From contig JAGQDJ010000023.1 in assembly GCA_022885665.1 (NCBI GenBank), positions 806,001 through 870,000 on the forward strand: a stretch of 64,000 nucleotides of DNA, read 5' to 3'. The stretch's first letter is position 1. Each line of letters starts with the position of its first letter. The notes beneath the pieces are model-generated. The model did no database searches. It was not told where the DNA came from and saw only the letters and a program-made list of their open reading frames with translations. This document shows positions 50,501-62,004 of this stretch, in pieces. Source of the stretch: Triops longicaudatus. Lineage: Eukaryota; Arthropoda; Branchiopoda; Notostraca; Triopsidae. The translations under genes were made by a program, and so were the position numbers.

Positions 50501-50538
50501 TCCTGTCAGAAAATTTTGCGCATTCGAATACGGAATAA
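47506..50538 (+). CDS. ZBED1/DREF-like BED-finger protein (domesticated hAT transposase)
   Basis: Eight exons: 47506-47650, 47711-47839, 48072-48378, 48436-48715, 48792-49078, 49148-49676, 49739-50029, 50089-50538 (805 aa). An acidic N-terminus is followed by a BED zinc finger (KSLVWNHFGFLPI, then CKLCLRELPYCGNTTNLQYH with LQRYHK). An RNase-H-like hAT body follows (CYALSLDVWRGGAG; MFLDPRLKRLPFF), then the C-terminal hAT dimerisation region (LHWWKAREGQYKFLSKLAKR, VATPTRRLMTSEG). ZBED1 in vertebrates and DREF in Drosophila are transcription factors or SUMO ligases derived from hAT transposase. The eight-exon structure, open frame and absence of terminal inverted repeats argue for a host gene and not a live transposon. 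Intron 5 (49079-49147) is 69 bp, frame-neutral and stop-free. An AATAAA overlaps the stop codon. Confidence 0.85.
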
Positions 50539-50753
50539 AATATCGCGAAACTGTAAGGGGGCTGGTTTTTTTCGCCCCGTTTGGCAATGATACGCATGCG
50601 ATCTTGCTAATGGCATTATTTTACTTTATAAAACATTGTTGAACCTCGTTGCGACAATTGTGGAAAAATATGGAATTATTCCTGTATTAATGTCAGGCCG
50701 TGATGGTTACATTCGACAAATATTAACAATTTGAACTAAAATTTTGCCAAACT
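50539..50753. terminator. Convergent 3' ends, ZBED-like and BTB-ZF genes
   Basis: Only 215 bp separates the two stop codons, so both transcripts must end or overlap here. The AATAAA at 50535-50540 overlaps the plus-strand stop codon; whether it is used is unknown. Confidence 0.4.
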
Positions 50754-52651
50754 TCAATCATTGTCGGGAAGATCTTCTTGCTTGATATCCATTACCAGTT
50801 CGTCTCCGCTCTCCTGTTCATCGTCGCTGGCATCCGTTAGTTGACGAGGGTGTCGAGTGCGTCTATCTATGCTGTGAATCACTCGTTCATGGTACGAGCT
50901 GGGAGGCCAAGTGAGGGAAAAATGGAGAAAAAACAATTGTTAACAGATTAAGTTTTCGGGAAGATGTTTTCTTTTCACCGATGGTTGGGTTGCTTGAAAG
51001 CGGCAGTACATTCTGTTATACTGCAGCTGTAAGGTCGGTCGTCAATGTCAGCTGTTCGAGCGTTGTTGGAATCCTCTGCAGGCGGTACGTCTTCCGTTTT
51101 TTCGCCATGCACGGTTTTTTCATGATGAGACCGGTGATGTCTTTGCCTAATTTGAAATTCTAGTAAAGTTTCCGGGCAAGAATTTAATTAAAGCACGTGC
51201 TTTGTGTAGGACTTCAAAATAGCCAGGAATGATTTTAAATTCGGGGGAAAAAAGGAGTTCATCGGGGCAGTCGAATAACTCAAGTTTAACGTACCGGAAT
51301 GTCGCGGTGCAGAAATTACAGGCGAATGGTTTTTCTCCAGTGTGCAAAAGCAAATGAGTTTTTAACGAACCATTGTTCCGGAAGGTTTTCTTACATAAGA
51401 AACATAAGTAGTCCCCCTTCATTAAACTCTTGCACATGAGCGTGTGGTACACGTATCGCGTATGGCTGGGGACCAACTTGAGACAATACTTGCAAGTGAA
51501 TTTCGTGTCCGGCGGATGATAGTCTCCGTGTGTCAAGAAATTTTCCAGAGTGGTTATGATCTGTAAAGTACAATTTATGAGTTTTAATCAAAAGCGAAAG
51601 CATTGTGAGGGGCCAGTTGAGCGGGCTACGAAACGAAAAAAGGTTACTTGTCCACAATCCGGACAGGGTGGGAATAAATGATTTTCTCGTAACATGTGTT
51701 GGAAGAGCTGACTGGTAGCACGGAAGGTCTTTTTGCATTCCCGGCAACTAACAGCATGGGATCCCATAGATTGTTTGCGTGCCGTAGCAACACAGGCTAC
51801 AGCAGCAGCCGTACCGGCGTTGTTCGTCTGATCGACTATGCTGTCGGCAGCATTGTCATTGTTCCCTTCAGCTTCGTTATTATTGTCGGCAGGTTCCATT
51901 AATTTCTTGCGTTTGGCCTTCACGAAAGCTCGGCTCGTATTACTTGCAACTGGGTTAAGGCGTTTGCGCGCCGCTGGTTCCTTTTCCTTTGAAGATGGGT
52001 TGCTAAAAGCAACGTCCTTCTCTTGCTTGGATACACTACTTCGTCTCTTTGGAGAAAAAGAAGTAACAGAAGCGGCTTCGCTGAAGTCGTCTTCCTCGTC
52101 CTCTTCTTTGACGGCCTCGTACCGGCCTGAAATGGCAGTCGTATGTGTGTGTTTTTAAAGCAAGTCGACTGGAAAATAAGTTTAAATTTCATTGCTTTCC
52201 TTTCTCCTTCAATTCTACCTGGAGATGTGTTCCGTTGAGCCTCGAGGATGATGGAATCGATGGCTTTGTCGTTACATACGTTGATGTTTAATAAAGCCCC
52301 CAGCTCTCGCAATGCTACGACTTGTTCAAGATTAAGGCAAAGTTCCTTGACGCCATACAAGACGTCGAGCAATGCTTTCAAAATGCCGTAAGGGACATCC
52401 GGAATGTGTATTACTGTAATGGTATCCGGGTTTTCTGCCAGCAATCTTCGTAATAAGGGACTGGTGCTGGCAAGGATCATTCGATGGGCGAAGAAAGTCC
52501 CTTCCTTGCAGATAAATTGGACGTCAGTGAAAGACAGACGGCGTTGGCACCCGTGAATAGCTCGCACTAAAGATTCACAATGCTGGGCATAATTAAGCTT
52601 CAAGTGCTCATTGACGGGCTTCGGCATTACGCCAGCAACGGCCGTAGCCAT
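50754..52651 (-). CDS. BTB/POZ and C2H2 zinc-finger protein
   Basis: Five exons on the minus strand: 52651-52219, 52126-51648, 51560-51295, 51146-50979, 50898-50754 (496 aa). The BTB domain is residues about 15-140 (FTDVQFICKEGTFFAHRMIL; LLDVLYG), a protein-interaction and dimerisation fold. A charged basic linker is followed by about five C2H2 fingers at 260-460 (CRECKKTFRATSQLFQHMLR; CKYCLKLVPSHTRYVYHT; CFLCKKTFRNNGSLKTHLLL then HTGEKP; CNFCTATF; CTAAFKQPNH across an intron to ERVIH). The last few residues are acidic. This is the architecture of sequence-specific repressors; the exact orthologue is not clear to me. The start is the first ATG in a frame that is open further upstream. It is divergent from the MCCC2 gene. 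Confidence 0.88.
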
Positions 52652-53597
52652 TGTTAAACCGTTTTCGGCGTCTACTACTTGCGTACAAAAATGAAGTACT
52701 TCAGCGGCCCCCGTATTTTTCTCTCTTCGTTTCGCCGTCTTATTACTTATACTTGCAAATATGGTAACACGAAAGGCACGACGTGCTTCGGGTGTAGTGT
52801 TTCTGGACAGCGAGCAAGCACCAGGTTCATCGACCTGCTGTATCCTTCCTTGCACGTCTTCTGAAGTCGCACTCTCCCCGAACCCGTCCTCCACAAGAGG
52901 ATCTTGGTACCACAACTGTACTTCCAAAGCGAAAGCCGAGCCTTTCTCTTGACTCGAGGCCGTCTTCGACGACTACGTCTAATAGCGCTCCACGTTCCAC
53001 GCAGCGCCTTCGTTCACACGGAGGTGCTATGTAGCCGAACTTGACAAAAGGCGGCCTAGACTTTTACACGCGCACAATCCTGATATGCCGGAGTATATCA
53101 GCACCAGAGAAAAAACGCTTGCTGCTTGACGTTCGATTGATAGGGAATGGATCACATCTGTGATCCCCGCACTACGGCTCTGGTCACTACTTCTCACTTC
53201 CGTTATCGCCTGTTTCACTTACCTTAACTCGCCTTCGTCGAGGTCGCAAGCACTGAGCTAGCAAGTGGTAGCGAACATCATCCGTCACAGCCAGATGCGC
53301 TACAGCAGATTAGAAACTTAAGCTTTGCGAGTCTGAGGAGCCTTAAAGTTTTATATCTAGATAACCCGTATTTTATATGTGGAGAAATTATTCAATGCAT
53401 TTGGGGCTAAATTGACGCCCCTGCGAATTTTAGCTCGGCTGGCAACGCTGCGCTCTTCTACTTTTCTGTTTACCTTCCTTGCGTCGTGAGTGTTTGGGGG
53501 GTTGAGCCGTGTTTTCTTTTGCTTTCTGGCCCATATTTCCTGAACAAGGTAGTTGTAAAGTAAACAGAGTAAACTCTGAGATAACTTAAATCTTAGG
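52652..53597. promoter_or_regulatory. Shared intergenic region, BTB-ZF / MCCC2
   Basis: The 946 bp between divergent start codons holds the leaders and promoters of both genes. The part next to the BTB gene is an open frame without ATG (to about 52950), probably 5' untranslated exon. No firm promoter motif recognised. Confidence 0.4.
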
Positions 53598-55984
53598 ATG
53601 TTTGGACATGGAGCCGTTGTTTCGAAAGCCAGGCTGTTAGCAAGTAGTGCAAACGGTTTATATTTTCGCGCAGCAATTTTACAATATCCATACAGTAATG
53701 ATGCAGCCTCTGTCTTTAGGACGCAGATTGATAGGAAGTCTCCAGAATTCAAGGCAAGATACTTCATTTTCTAAACTAGTTTATCTTAAGTGTATAATCA
53801 TGTATTCCAGGAAAACTATAATGCCATGTACAAACTTGTTACGGAATTGCGCGACACCGTTCAAACCGTAGCACAAGGAGGTGGCAGTAAAGCCATTGAG
53901 CGACATGTTTCCAAAGGGAAAATGCTAGTTCGAGACAGAATTGCTGCGCTTTTAGATCCCGGTTCCCCATTTTTGGAACTGTCTCAATTGGCGGGTCATA
54001 AACTGTACGGCAAAGAAGAAGTCCCAGCTGGCGGTATCATAACAGGAATTGGAAAAGTAGCAGGGTATAAAGAGAAAAATATTGCATTAGTGTGCCGTAG
54101 TATTGTTCGTTGGGCCTCAGGCATTGAATGCGTTTTATTTTAGTGTGGATGTACTAATCGTAGCCAATGACGCCACTGTCAAAGCTGGAACGTACTATCC
54201 TATTACTGTGAAAAAACATTTGAGAGCCCAGGAGATTGCTCAGCAGAATCGTCTACCGTGTGTTTACTTAGTGGACTCAGGTGGAGCCAATTTACCTCGT
54301 CAAGCTGACGTCTTCCCGGACAAAGAGCATTTCGGACGAATTTTTTTCAACCAAGCTAATATGTCTGCCTTGGGGATTCCACAGGTTAGTCTCGCTTTTT
54401 GGTTTCCGCGGGGTCCTCTTTATGCCTGGTTTTTTTTTTCGTAATGGAATTGAAAAAAATGGTTGGATGTAGATTGCTGTCGTAATGGGGAGTTGCACTG
54501 CCGGCGGCGCCTATGTTCCTGCCATGGCTGACGAATCGATAATCATTAAGCAGCAAGGAACTATTTTTTTAGCCGGACCACCCTTAGTTAAAGCTGCCAC
54601 TGGAGAAGAAATCTCAGCGGAAGATTTAGGAGGTGCAGAGCTTCATTGCACGTAAGAAATCTTTTTCATTGTGTTCTTTTGCGATGATTGTCGCTTTTCG
54701 CTGGGGAGGAAAGGGCAAGTCTAAGAGATTGATTTTCGTTTCAGGAAGTCGGGGGTAACAGACCATTTTGCGCTGGATGATGCACACGCGCTTCATTTGG
54801 CGAGGAGAGTAATTATGAATCTCAATTGGCATGGCAGGAAGGAAAAACATTCATTTTTAGTCGAAACGGACAACATAAAAGAGCCGATTTACCCAGCAGA
54901 GGACTTGTACGGAATCGTTGGTGATAATTTAAAGAAAACGTATGACGTCAGAGAGGTGACTCAAGTTCTATTCTAAGGAGGGTTTGTTAATCATACGCGT
55001 TTTTAAGGTCATTGGAAGAATTGTGGACGGCTCGGAGTTCGATGAGTTTAAAGCCCGGTATGGAACGACGTTGGTGACGGGCTTTGCGCGACTGTATGGC
55101 ATGCCGGTCGGTATTATTGGTAACAACGGCGTGTTGTTCGGGGACTCTGCTGTCAAAGTAGCCTAGTCTTTTATTCTATACAGACAACCAAGTATTCAGG
55201 CATGTTTTTCTTTTGAAGGGAGCCCATTTCGTGGAACTATGCTGCCAGAGAAAAATTCCTCTCCTCTTTTTGCAGAACATCACTGGTATGAACCTAAGAG
55301 GGACCTTTTACTTGGTGTTCACTATTGATTGAGTGTATTTTTTTCGTTGTAGGTTTTATGGTAGGTAGGGAAGCTGAGTCTACTGGTATTGCCAAACATG
55401 GTGCTAAAATGGTAACAGCCGTTGCGTGCGCCCAAGTGCCAAAGCTTACCCTGCTTATTGGCGGCTCCTACGGAGCTGGTAACTACGGAATGTGTGGCAG
55501 GGCTTACAGTCCTCGATTTTTGTACATGTGGCCCAACGCTCGTTGTTCAGTGATGGGAGGCGAGCAAGCTGCAAATGTCCTGGCGCAAATCAGTCGGGAG
55601 CAGCGCCAGCGAGAAGGCAAAACGGTACGTATTCTCGCGTGCGAGTAAAACGTTAAAAATAAACCGTTTCTGTTATTTTTTTTTTTTCTGATTTCAGTGG
55701 ACTGAAGAAGAAGAACGAAAACTCAAGGATCCTATCGTACAAAGGTTTGAGGAAGAAGGCAACCCGTACTATTCCAGTGCACGGTAAGTGAGCATTTTCC
55801 ATATCATAGACTTGCGCGCTCCCTTGGGTTCCATTCACTTGGCACGGCTTTTATTGGGTATATTAGGTTATGGGATGATGGCGTTATCGACCCAGCTCAC
55901 ACGCGACAGATCTTGGGACTCAGTTTAAAGGCAGCTTTGAATGCCCCGATTCCTGATACGAAGTTTGGCGTGTTCCGCATGTAA
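53598..55984 (+). CDS. MCCC2: Methylcrotonyl-CoA carboxylase beta subunit, mitochondrial
   Basis: Ten exons: 53598-53753, 53811-54064, 54144-54384, 54473-54651, 54745-54955, 55008-55157, 55219-55285, 55353-55624, 55698-55783, 55867-55984 (577 aa; human 563). The enzyme carboxylates 3-methylcrotonyl-CoA in leucine breakdown; this subunit holds the carboxyltransferase site. The N-terminus (about 45 residues, basic and hydroxylated) fits a mitochondrial presequence. The carboxyltransferase halves are complete: ENYNAMYKLVTELRDTV, IAALLDPGSPFLELSQLAGH, YLVDSGGANLPRQADVFPD, GSCTAGGAYVPAMADE, GIIGNNGVLFGDSAVKGAHF, GGSYGAGNYGMCGRAYSPRF, GGEQAANVLAQI, and the C-terminal LWDDGVIDPAHTRQILGLSL. Ending in FGVFRM separates it from propionyl-CoA carboxylase. 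Intron 1 begins with GC and not GT (AAG|GCAAGA). Confidence 0.96.
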
Positions 55985-56646
55985 TATGAAATGTTTAAAG
56001 AAATGAAGTTTTAGCAAGAAGAAGTTTATTGCACTGGGCTTGTTTTATTCTACAATCCCTGTAGCACTGCCAGTATGTAAAGATGAACTATATAACATGT
56101 CGAGCTTTTAAAATTTGGCAGCCAAAACAGTCATTTTTTAAAAAATACGGATCGTAAGTTTCTTTCACCTTCACCCGGTAAGAACGCAGAAATTCATTAT
56201 TTAAGACTACGTTCACACCTCGCTATTCACTTAGAGTAAGTTTTTCGTAGATGGGAAGATTGCGAGTTGCCCGGAAATGTAAGTTTTACTTCGTACTGTA
56301 CACGGGTTAACTATTCCAACACTACTACTTTACTGGTATAAAGCGTAATGTGGAAGTTTATATTTGTTGTATTAAAGGTAACTCGACTTTGTTGGATTTT
56401 GAGGAGGCCCTAATTTAATTACGAAATTTACTTACACGACACTAAAGTAAACGAGCTAATATTTACTATGTGCAAGTAGGATGTGGAAAAACTGATAAAC
56501 TAGATGGCAAAATCCAATGGTACATCAACGGTAATGTTACTCTGTGTCAATAGCGTAATGTGAACGTTGTGGCAAGTTCCCGAAAAAGCAAGCAATGTGG
56601 TATAGTTTACAGTTTATCACAATTTTTCATGAAGAAGATTTTAGCT
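55985..56646. other. Spacer between MCCC2 and the ZP gene (convergent)
   Basis: Noncoding AT-rich DNA that holds both 3' untranslated regions. No gene seen. Confidence 0.55.
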
Positions 56647-58287
56647 TCAGGCAAAACGTGCCTGCGTCCGAATGTGACGGAACTCGGATCTTGAAAAGAA
56701 CGGAACGCAGGAAACTGAAATCTCCCTTATCGGACTTCCTGGGTTGACTTGCCGTTGTTGGTGCTTGTCAAAGTACCTATTATGCGTATTGCAAAGGTTA
56801 ACGGAATAAAATAGAAAACTCGTCCTTTTCTTACCTTTGTTGAGCAAGCTGTTGGAATCAAAATCTACTTTAAGAACCGTCGTCATAGTAACTTGGAACA
56901 CTGTGTTAGATTTCCATGCTGCGCGGTTGTTGTCGACTGCACGACGTCGTCGTCCATAACCCATTTGTCCGTTGCTACACTCAACCTTAAGTAAAGGAAA
57001 TTAACATTGAGATTGTTAGTTAGCGTTTATAATAGCCAGGCCTTGCTTACGCCTTCGCAAGTATCCAGGCAGACATCAATATTGCCTCTGAAGAGCACAA
57101 AGTTCGTCTCAGGGAATTTGAAAGCCCGGAAGCGTGCTGTGATTGTATCTCCATCAACAGTGTTAAAATTTTCAAACAAGTAAGGGTCCACAGAACATCT
57201 GAAAATATATTTTGGTACATTGTAACCTTGTTACATCTTGTGAAGCTGTAGAAGGTTAAATCGGGACGCCATAATTTACCCGTTAAGGATTATAGTCTCT
57301 TCCTTGGTCTTTTCGTCAGTGACATCCATGTAGCTCATGCGCAATCCATACGTGGAAGTACTGTTCTTATCCAAGTATACGTCCATTGTCAAGGGTGTTC
57401 CGGGTTGAACCAATAATTCCGAACCGATCACAGCCCCATTTTGACGGACATCAATACCGAGGATTGGCACTGGGGCGCGACCCATGACAACTTCAAACGT
57501 TGTCAAGTCGTAATCCCTACATTTAGCTTAACGTTAATGGCCATCGTCTTTTTACGACTATTGGAGTTTGAATTACTCAGCTTCTTGAAAGCCTTCGGGC
57601 AGAGTATTGCGTTTTTGAATACCGTGGACTAACTGACGAGGGGCTAACTCGCACTTAACTAGGAGAACGTCTTTCGGACTGTTGTCGGTGTATTCAACAA
57701 TCAAACGGTGATAGTAGACCCGTCTTTGGTTCCGCTTGTCAACCACTTTCGTTAAGCCACAGTCAAAAAGATGGTCGAATTCTAAAGTAAAAACAGCGCG
57801 GTCCGTACTGCGTACAGGTTGACAACCTATAATCATAAGCGTTATCCTTCTGGTTGTAAACTGGCAATCAGTCTCAGGGTAGTGACCTGTGTTTTGCAGC
57901 TCCTTGAAGCCATCAAGGTAGAGGTCCAAAACATCCTTCGTCAGGGCCACGTCAACGGTCATTTGCTTCGGGTCACATCGAACCTTGTGTCGAACTGAAA
58001 ATACATATTTCGATATTTATTACTTTTTGGCATTTTGGGTGTGATAACTGTAATTTAAGGTACTGTACGCTACGAGGCATTCGACTGAGAACGGTTCAAA
58101 CTAGTAACATTTTGACTAGCGGTAGTGGAAAGATTGGTGCAATTCAACCTTTTCCGTAGGCACACCCACGCATTCAGTGAGAAGTTCGTACAAAAATTGC
58201 TTGTATGAACGAATTACCTTGAGGTTTGGCACTTGCAAAGGAAACCAGTAATAGTAACACACAACAAAGGCCCAGTTTGATTGCCAT
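56647..58287 (-). CDS. Secreted ZP-domain protein (cuticlin-like)
   Basis: Six exons on the minus strand: 58287-58218, 57994-57577, 57516-57280, 57198-57051, 56985-56835, 56714-56647 (363 aa). It begins with a signal peptide (MAIKLGLCCVLLLLVSFASA). The zona pellucida domain spans about 30-300: VRCDPKQMTVDVALTKDVLD, TDCQF, LFDCGLTKVV, then the C-terminal ZP half CSVDPYLFENFN, FRAFKFPET and DVCLDTCEG with paired cysteines. VECSNGQMGYGRRRRAV follows, with a furin-type RRRR site near 303-306. ZP proteins polymerise into apical matrix and cuticle in arthropods and nematodes after cleavage at such a site. I see no membrane segment after the cleavage site; the last exon is short and basic and ends in the expected frame. 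The exact orthologue is not assigned. Confidence 0.88.
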
Positions 58288-59244
58288 AATAACAATGGCA
58301 ATTAACGAAACTGTGCAAATGTGAAAGACTAAAAAGCTGCACCACGTCACACCTTGCACGTTCGAAAGCGAGTGCGACGCAACGAGAATGCTAAGCTCAA
58401 GCCCACAGCACTTTCTCACCTGTGCTTGAGACGCGAGAGGAAAACTTGAAGGCTAAAATCCTGTCCACTTTTGCCTGGGACAGAAAGCTGGTTCTGCTGT
58501 GTTATGGCCGATCTTCAATGCCGAAAAAGGGAAGCTGGCTCTGCCAAGGTTTATGCTGCTCGGCAATACGAGTCCAAATATCCTTGCGGGCTTGGCATGG
58601 GTGTTAAGGTGGAATTTGTTTTATGGAGTGGCTGTATGAAGGTTTACAGTATCGAATCCTGCCGCAGGAGAGGGAAGAGTTGATCGTTATGTTGTCTTCG
58701 CTGCTTAAAACATCGCTGCACCAATATTTAAAAAGAAACCTCTAAAACGTTTCAATTATTTTTTACTACCTCTTCATCCTATGTAGAGGCCGTGCTTTTT
58801 TAACGATTGTTAAAGAACTTGCGTCGATATATTCTTTCGGAAGAGGAGCAAATATGCGGGATCTTTCTCTCATTGCTTGCAGTTATTCCCTGCAACTGAC
58901 ACGAAATTGAGGCTCGATTTCTTCAGAACATGTCTGTATAGAGGGCAAAAAGTACCCTAAAGTACAAGTTAATATTTTGCCTTCATAACATTATAAACGT
59001 GGAAATAAAATACCACCATTTGGCAGTTTAGGAAAACAAGAGAGACGTCAAAGCAGCAGGACTTAGTTGTTAGACACATCTCAATAGTACTTCTTGTATA
59101 CTGTGTTATTCTCGTAATCATTCACGCAGACAGAAGTTGGAATTCACCACGGGTAACTGTAACCCAGTCTGAGAATTTTATGGACTCTTTTTGAAAGACG
59201 AAATGGAGTTCCGAACGGAGAAGAACGATGACCAAGGTCAAATT
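58288..59244. other. Spacer between the ZP gene and the transporter gene
   Basis: Both neighbours are on the minus strand, so this holds the ZP promoter and the transporter 3' region. Two short overlapping plus-strand frames near 58420-58683 have no recognisable domain. No gene supported. Confidence 0.5.
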
Positions 59245-61320
59245 TTACACAGTAGATTTCTTTACATTATTATCGAAGTCCAAACTTGATCGGCGGTAAT
59301 GTTCTTGGGCGAAAACCAGGAATGGTAACGATAAAGCAGGTGCAATAGCTAAGCAGTAGTTCATCCACGTTACTCCTAGTATAAAAGTGCGAGTGTTGGA
59401 AAAGGGTTGTTCGAAGGAGGTAAACTATACAAAACTTACCTATACTGGGAATGAAGAAAAGAAACAGAAAAATTGCTGCCATTACATTGAAAAGCACCGT
59501 CATAAATCCACCGACCAAGCCCTCAGGAACAGGATAAGCTACCTCTGCAGTCAATTCGAAAAATAAAGGAGAAGCGGCATAGTTGCAAGACGAGCCCAAA
59601 ACGGTGCAAACGTAAACACTCGTTACTGAGTTCGGCACGATATCAAGGCACATTAGAGCTAAATAAGTGAAGCAGATTGTAGCGGCTAGTAAAAGTAATA
59701 CAATCGTTCGTTTCATATGCCTTCGCCAGGCAAAAACGTCAGTCAAGTGCGCTATTGCTAAGGCGAAAATGCAGCTTGCACAGATCGACCACGTACCCAG
59801 CCAGCTACTGGATACCTGTGTAAGATTGTAAGCGATATTAAGTTACAAATGCTAAAAAGGATTCTATTGCTTTTAGTACATATTATACCAGACATGTACA
59901 AAGCACCCTTCACATTAAAATAGCAATGAAAGCATACCTGATCCATACCGAGTGTGCTTAAATCGATATCTAAAACTCCCCACCATGCACCCAGTATTCC
60001 TTGACTGATACTGAACGCAAGACTTAATAACCATACGTCTTGATCACTACAACGAAGGAAGGAATCCGTGCAATGTTCTTCGAAATATTAGACAAATCAC
60101 TTACCTGATTAAGTGTTTGCAACCGTCCCACACGTTCATTCGCGGAATACTAGAAGTCATGCTCGGTGGTAATGGAGGTCTATCTGGAAAATCGCAGAGG
60201 ACACAGACACACAGAAAAACGCAGAGAGCCGCTTCTGTTGTGTAGCGAATGAAACATGAATTGTTTGAAGTCAAATTAAATGATTTAATACTGTAAATAA
60301 GTTTTTAATTTAACAAATCAACAAGGGAGGCGTGTACTGAATTATCTGGTGAACTTTTGAATTCGAAAAAATTGCACCTTGACCGGGTACCTACCTATGT
60401 ACATAAGTTGAGTTATTGCTTTCCGCAGTTCCTGTTGAGCTTGACTATCGGAAAGAGTGGAATTTATGTCAGGTTGCTTGACTATTAGAGGACCCAGAAG
60501 AAAGCCGCCAGCATTTCCGAGGTGATTAAACACGGTGCTTACACCTAATTCAGTCAACACCAGTGAAAGCGTCACTTAGTTTTCAGAATGTCCATATAAA
60601 CCTGTCCCGGTCGTTCTTTCTTGGGGCGGAAACCATAAAGCAGACAACATTGAAGGCGCTGAGAAAAGTATGATACCAGCCAACCCATTACATATGGCCG
60701 ATATGTGAGCAATACTATATATATACACGTTAAGTTAATTGACGATTTCGTATGATTTTTTTCCAACTCTAGCTACATTGTAAAAATTTGTTCTTCGCAT
60801 GTTACACATCTTATTCCTGTAGCGACGACCATGATCCCAGCAGTAAAAAGGATCGAAATCCGCAAGCCTGAAACGCAACTTCAGTGGCACTTACTTTTTA
60901 CAATTTTTTACATGTACCTTTATTTTCAGCTAACCAGCACAAAGGAAGCGCAAAAATAACATAAGTTATAGTCCCCCAGTTGCCCAACAAGGCAATCGTG
61001 GCTGTACTCCATGACGGAAAAGCAGCAAGTGCAGATTCCGCTATGGGTCCGAAAGTATTCCATACAGCGCTCTAATAGTCAATCACAATCGTTAAGCGTA
61101 ACATGATAGTTTGATTTACGACTGCTGTATGTTTTTATCACGTTACCTGTACAAACGTTAACGCAGAAAAAAATGCTAGCATGTACCATCGTTTACGGTA
61201 AATCCTTATACCACTACCTTCCGCACTTGGACTCGGTTGTGTTCCGTACTGTAACTCATGACTATTGCAACTTGTGGATGGAAGTAGTTTATTTAATTCG
61301 CTTTCACAGTTTTCATACAT
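59245..61320 (-). CDS. SLC49A4: SLC49A4/DIRC2-like major-facilitator transporter
   Basis: Nine exons on the minus strand: 61320-61147, 61071-60918, 60867-60777, 60714-60602, 60544-60395, 60183-60105, 60046-59938, 59815-59440, 59375-59245 (458 aa; human DIRC2 has 478). SLC49A4 is a lysosomal multipass transporter, reported to export pyridoxine; the family also includes the FLVCR haem and choline carriers. After a soluble N-terminus comes RKRWYMLAFFSALTFVQSAV, WNTFGPI, CWLAENKGLRISILFTAGIM, ICNGLAGIILFSAPSMLSAL, WFPPQERTTGTGVS, and GNAGGFLLGPLIV. A loop with DRPPLPPS and C-terminal hydrophobic helices including NYAASPLFFELTAEVAYPVP then EGLVGGFMTV complete it. About 11-12 membrane segments are apparent. 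The donor of exon 3 was placed at 60776 (ACAAT|GTAGCT), not the nearer GTAACA, because only that keeps the frame. Confidence 0.85.
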
Positions 61321-62004
61321 TCTGGGACCAGAACGTTGTTCGATTGTTTACGTCCACAAACATTCACCTAGGGCAGACGCTCGAAATACAAGAGACAACC
61401 GTAGGTCAGTGGAGCGCACACGTTTAACCTTCTGTGACTCAAGCTATACAACTAGCGAACGGCTCTGGCAGATTGCAAAGATATCTTGAAAGCGCTGGTT
61501 TTCTCTGGGAGTGCATCACGTGGCTCTGCTCTTCGACTACGGAAAAAGGCGAGTCGCTACTTTTCGTTATACCCCCTCGTCCCTTTGATTATCTCCCATC
61601 CTAACCTAAATAAGCCTAACCCGCAAAACTTAATCTGATATGACTTACTTTAACCCATTTTAACGCTTTTAATCCACGCCGCAAATAGAAGCCATGGAAA
61701 GTACATGGAAAATTTAGGCCAGAGAAACAATAAAAAGAAGCAAACCTTGAGGGTGGGTTATAACCGGAAAGGTACTGGTGCCCCGTATTTGATCCTCCGT
61801 GCGAATTTTGGGATATGTGGGTGTTGAGTTTAATTAAAAAGTCAATGAATAGCTAATAAATGAAATAAAAACTTTTTAAATTTCGTACGTAAACACATGT
61901 AAAAACACGAATCCACTTAGAAACACATGTGTAGCAATTTACATTCTACATCGATCGATAAGGGGCACTAAAGGCTTCGGCTTTGTCACACAATTAAAAA
62001 AAAA
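61321..62004. other. Spacer between the transporter and galectin genes
   Basis: Contains the transporter leader and promoter and the galectin 3' region (both minus strand). No gene recognised. Confidence 0.5.

Noticed and set aside
58422..58683. Two overlapping plus-strand frames between the ZP and transporter genes
   Set aside because: Out of phase with each other and no family resemblance; likely chance in a GC-richer promoter region.
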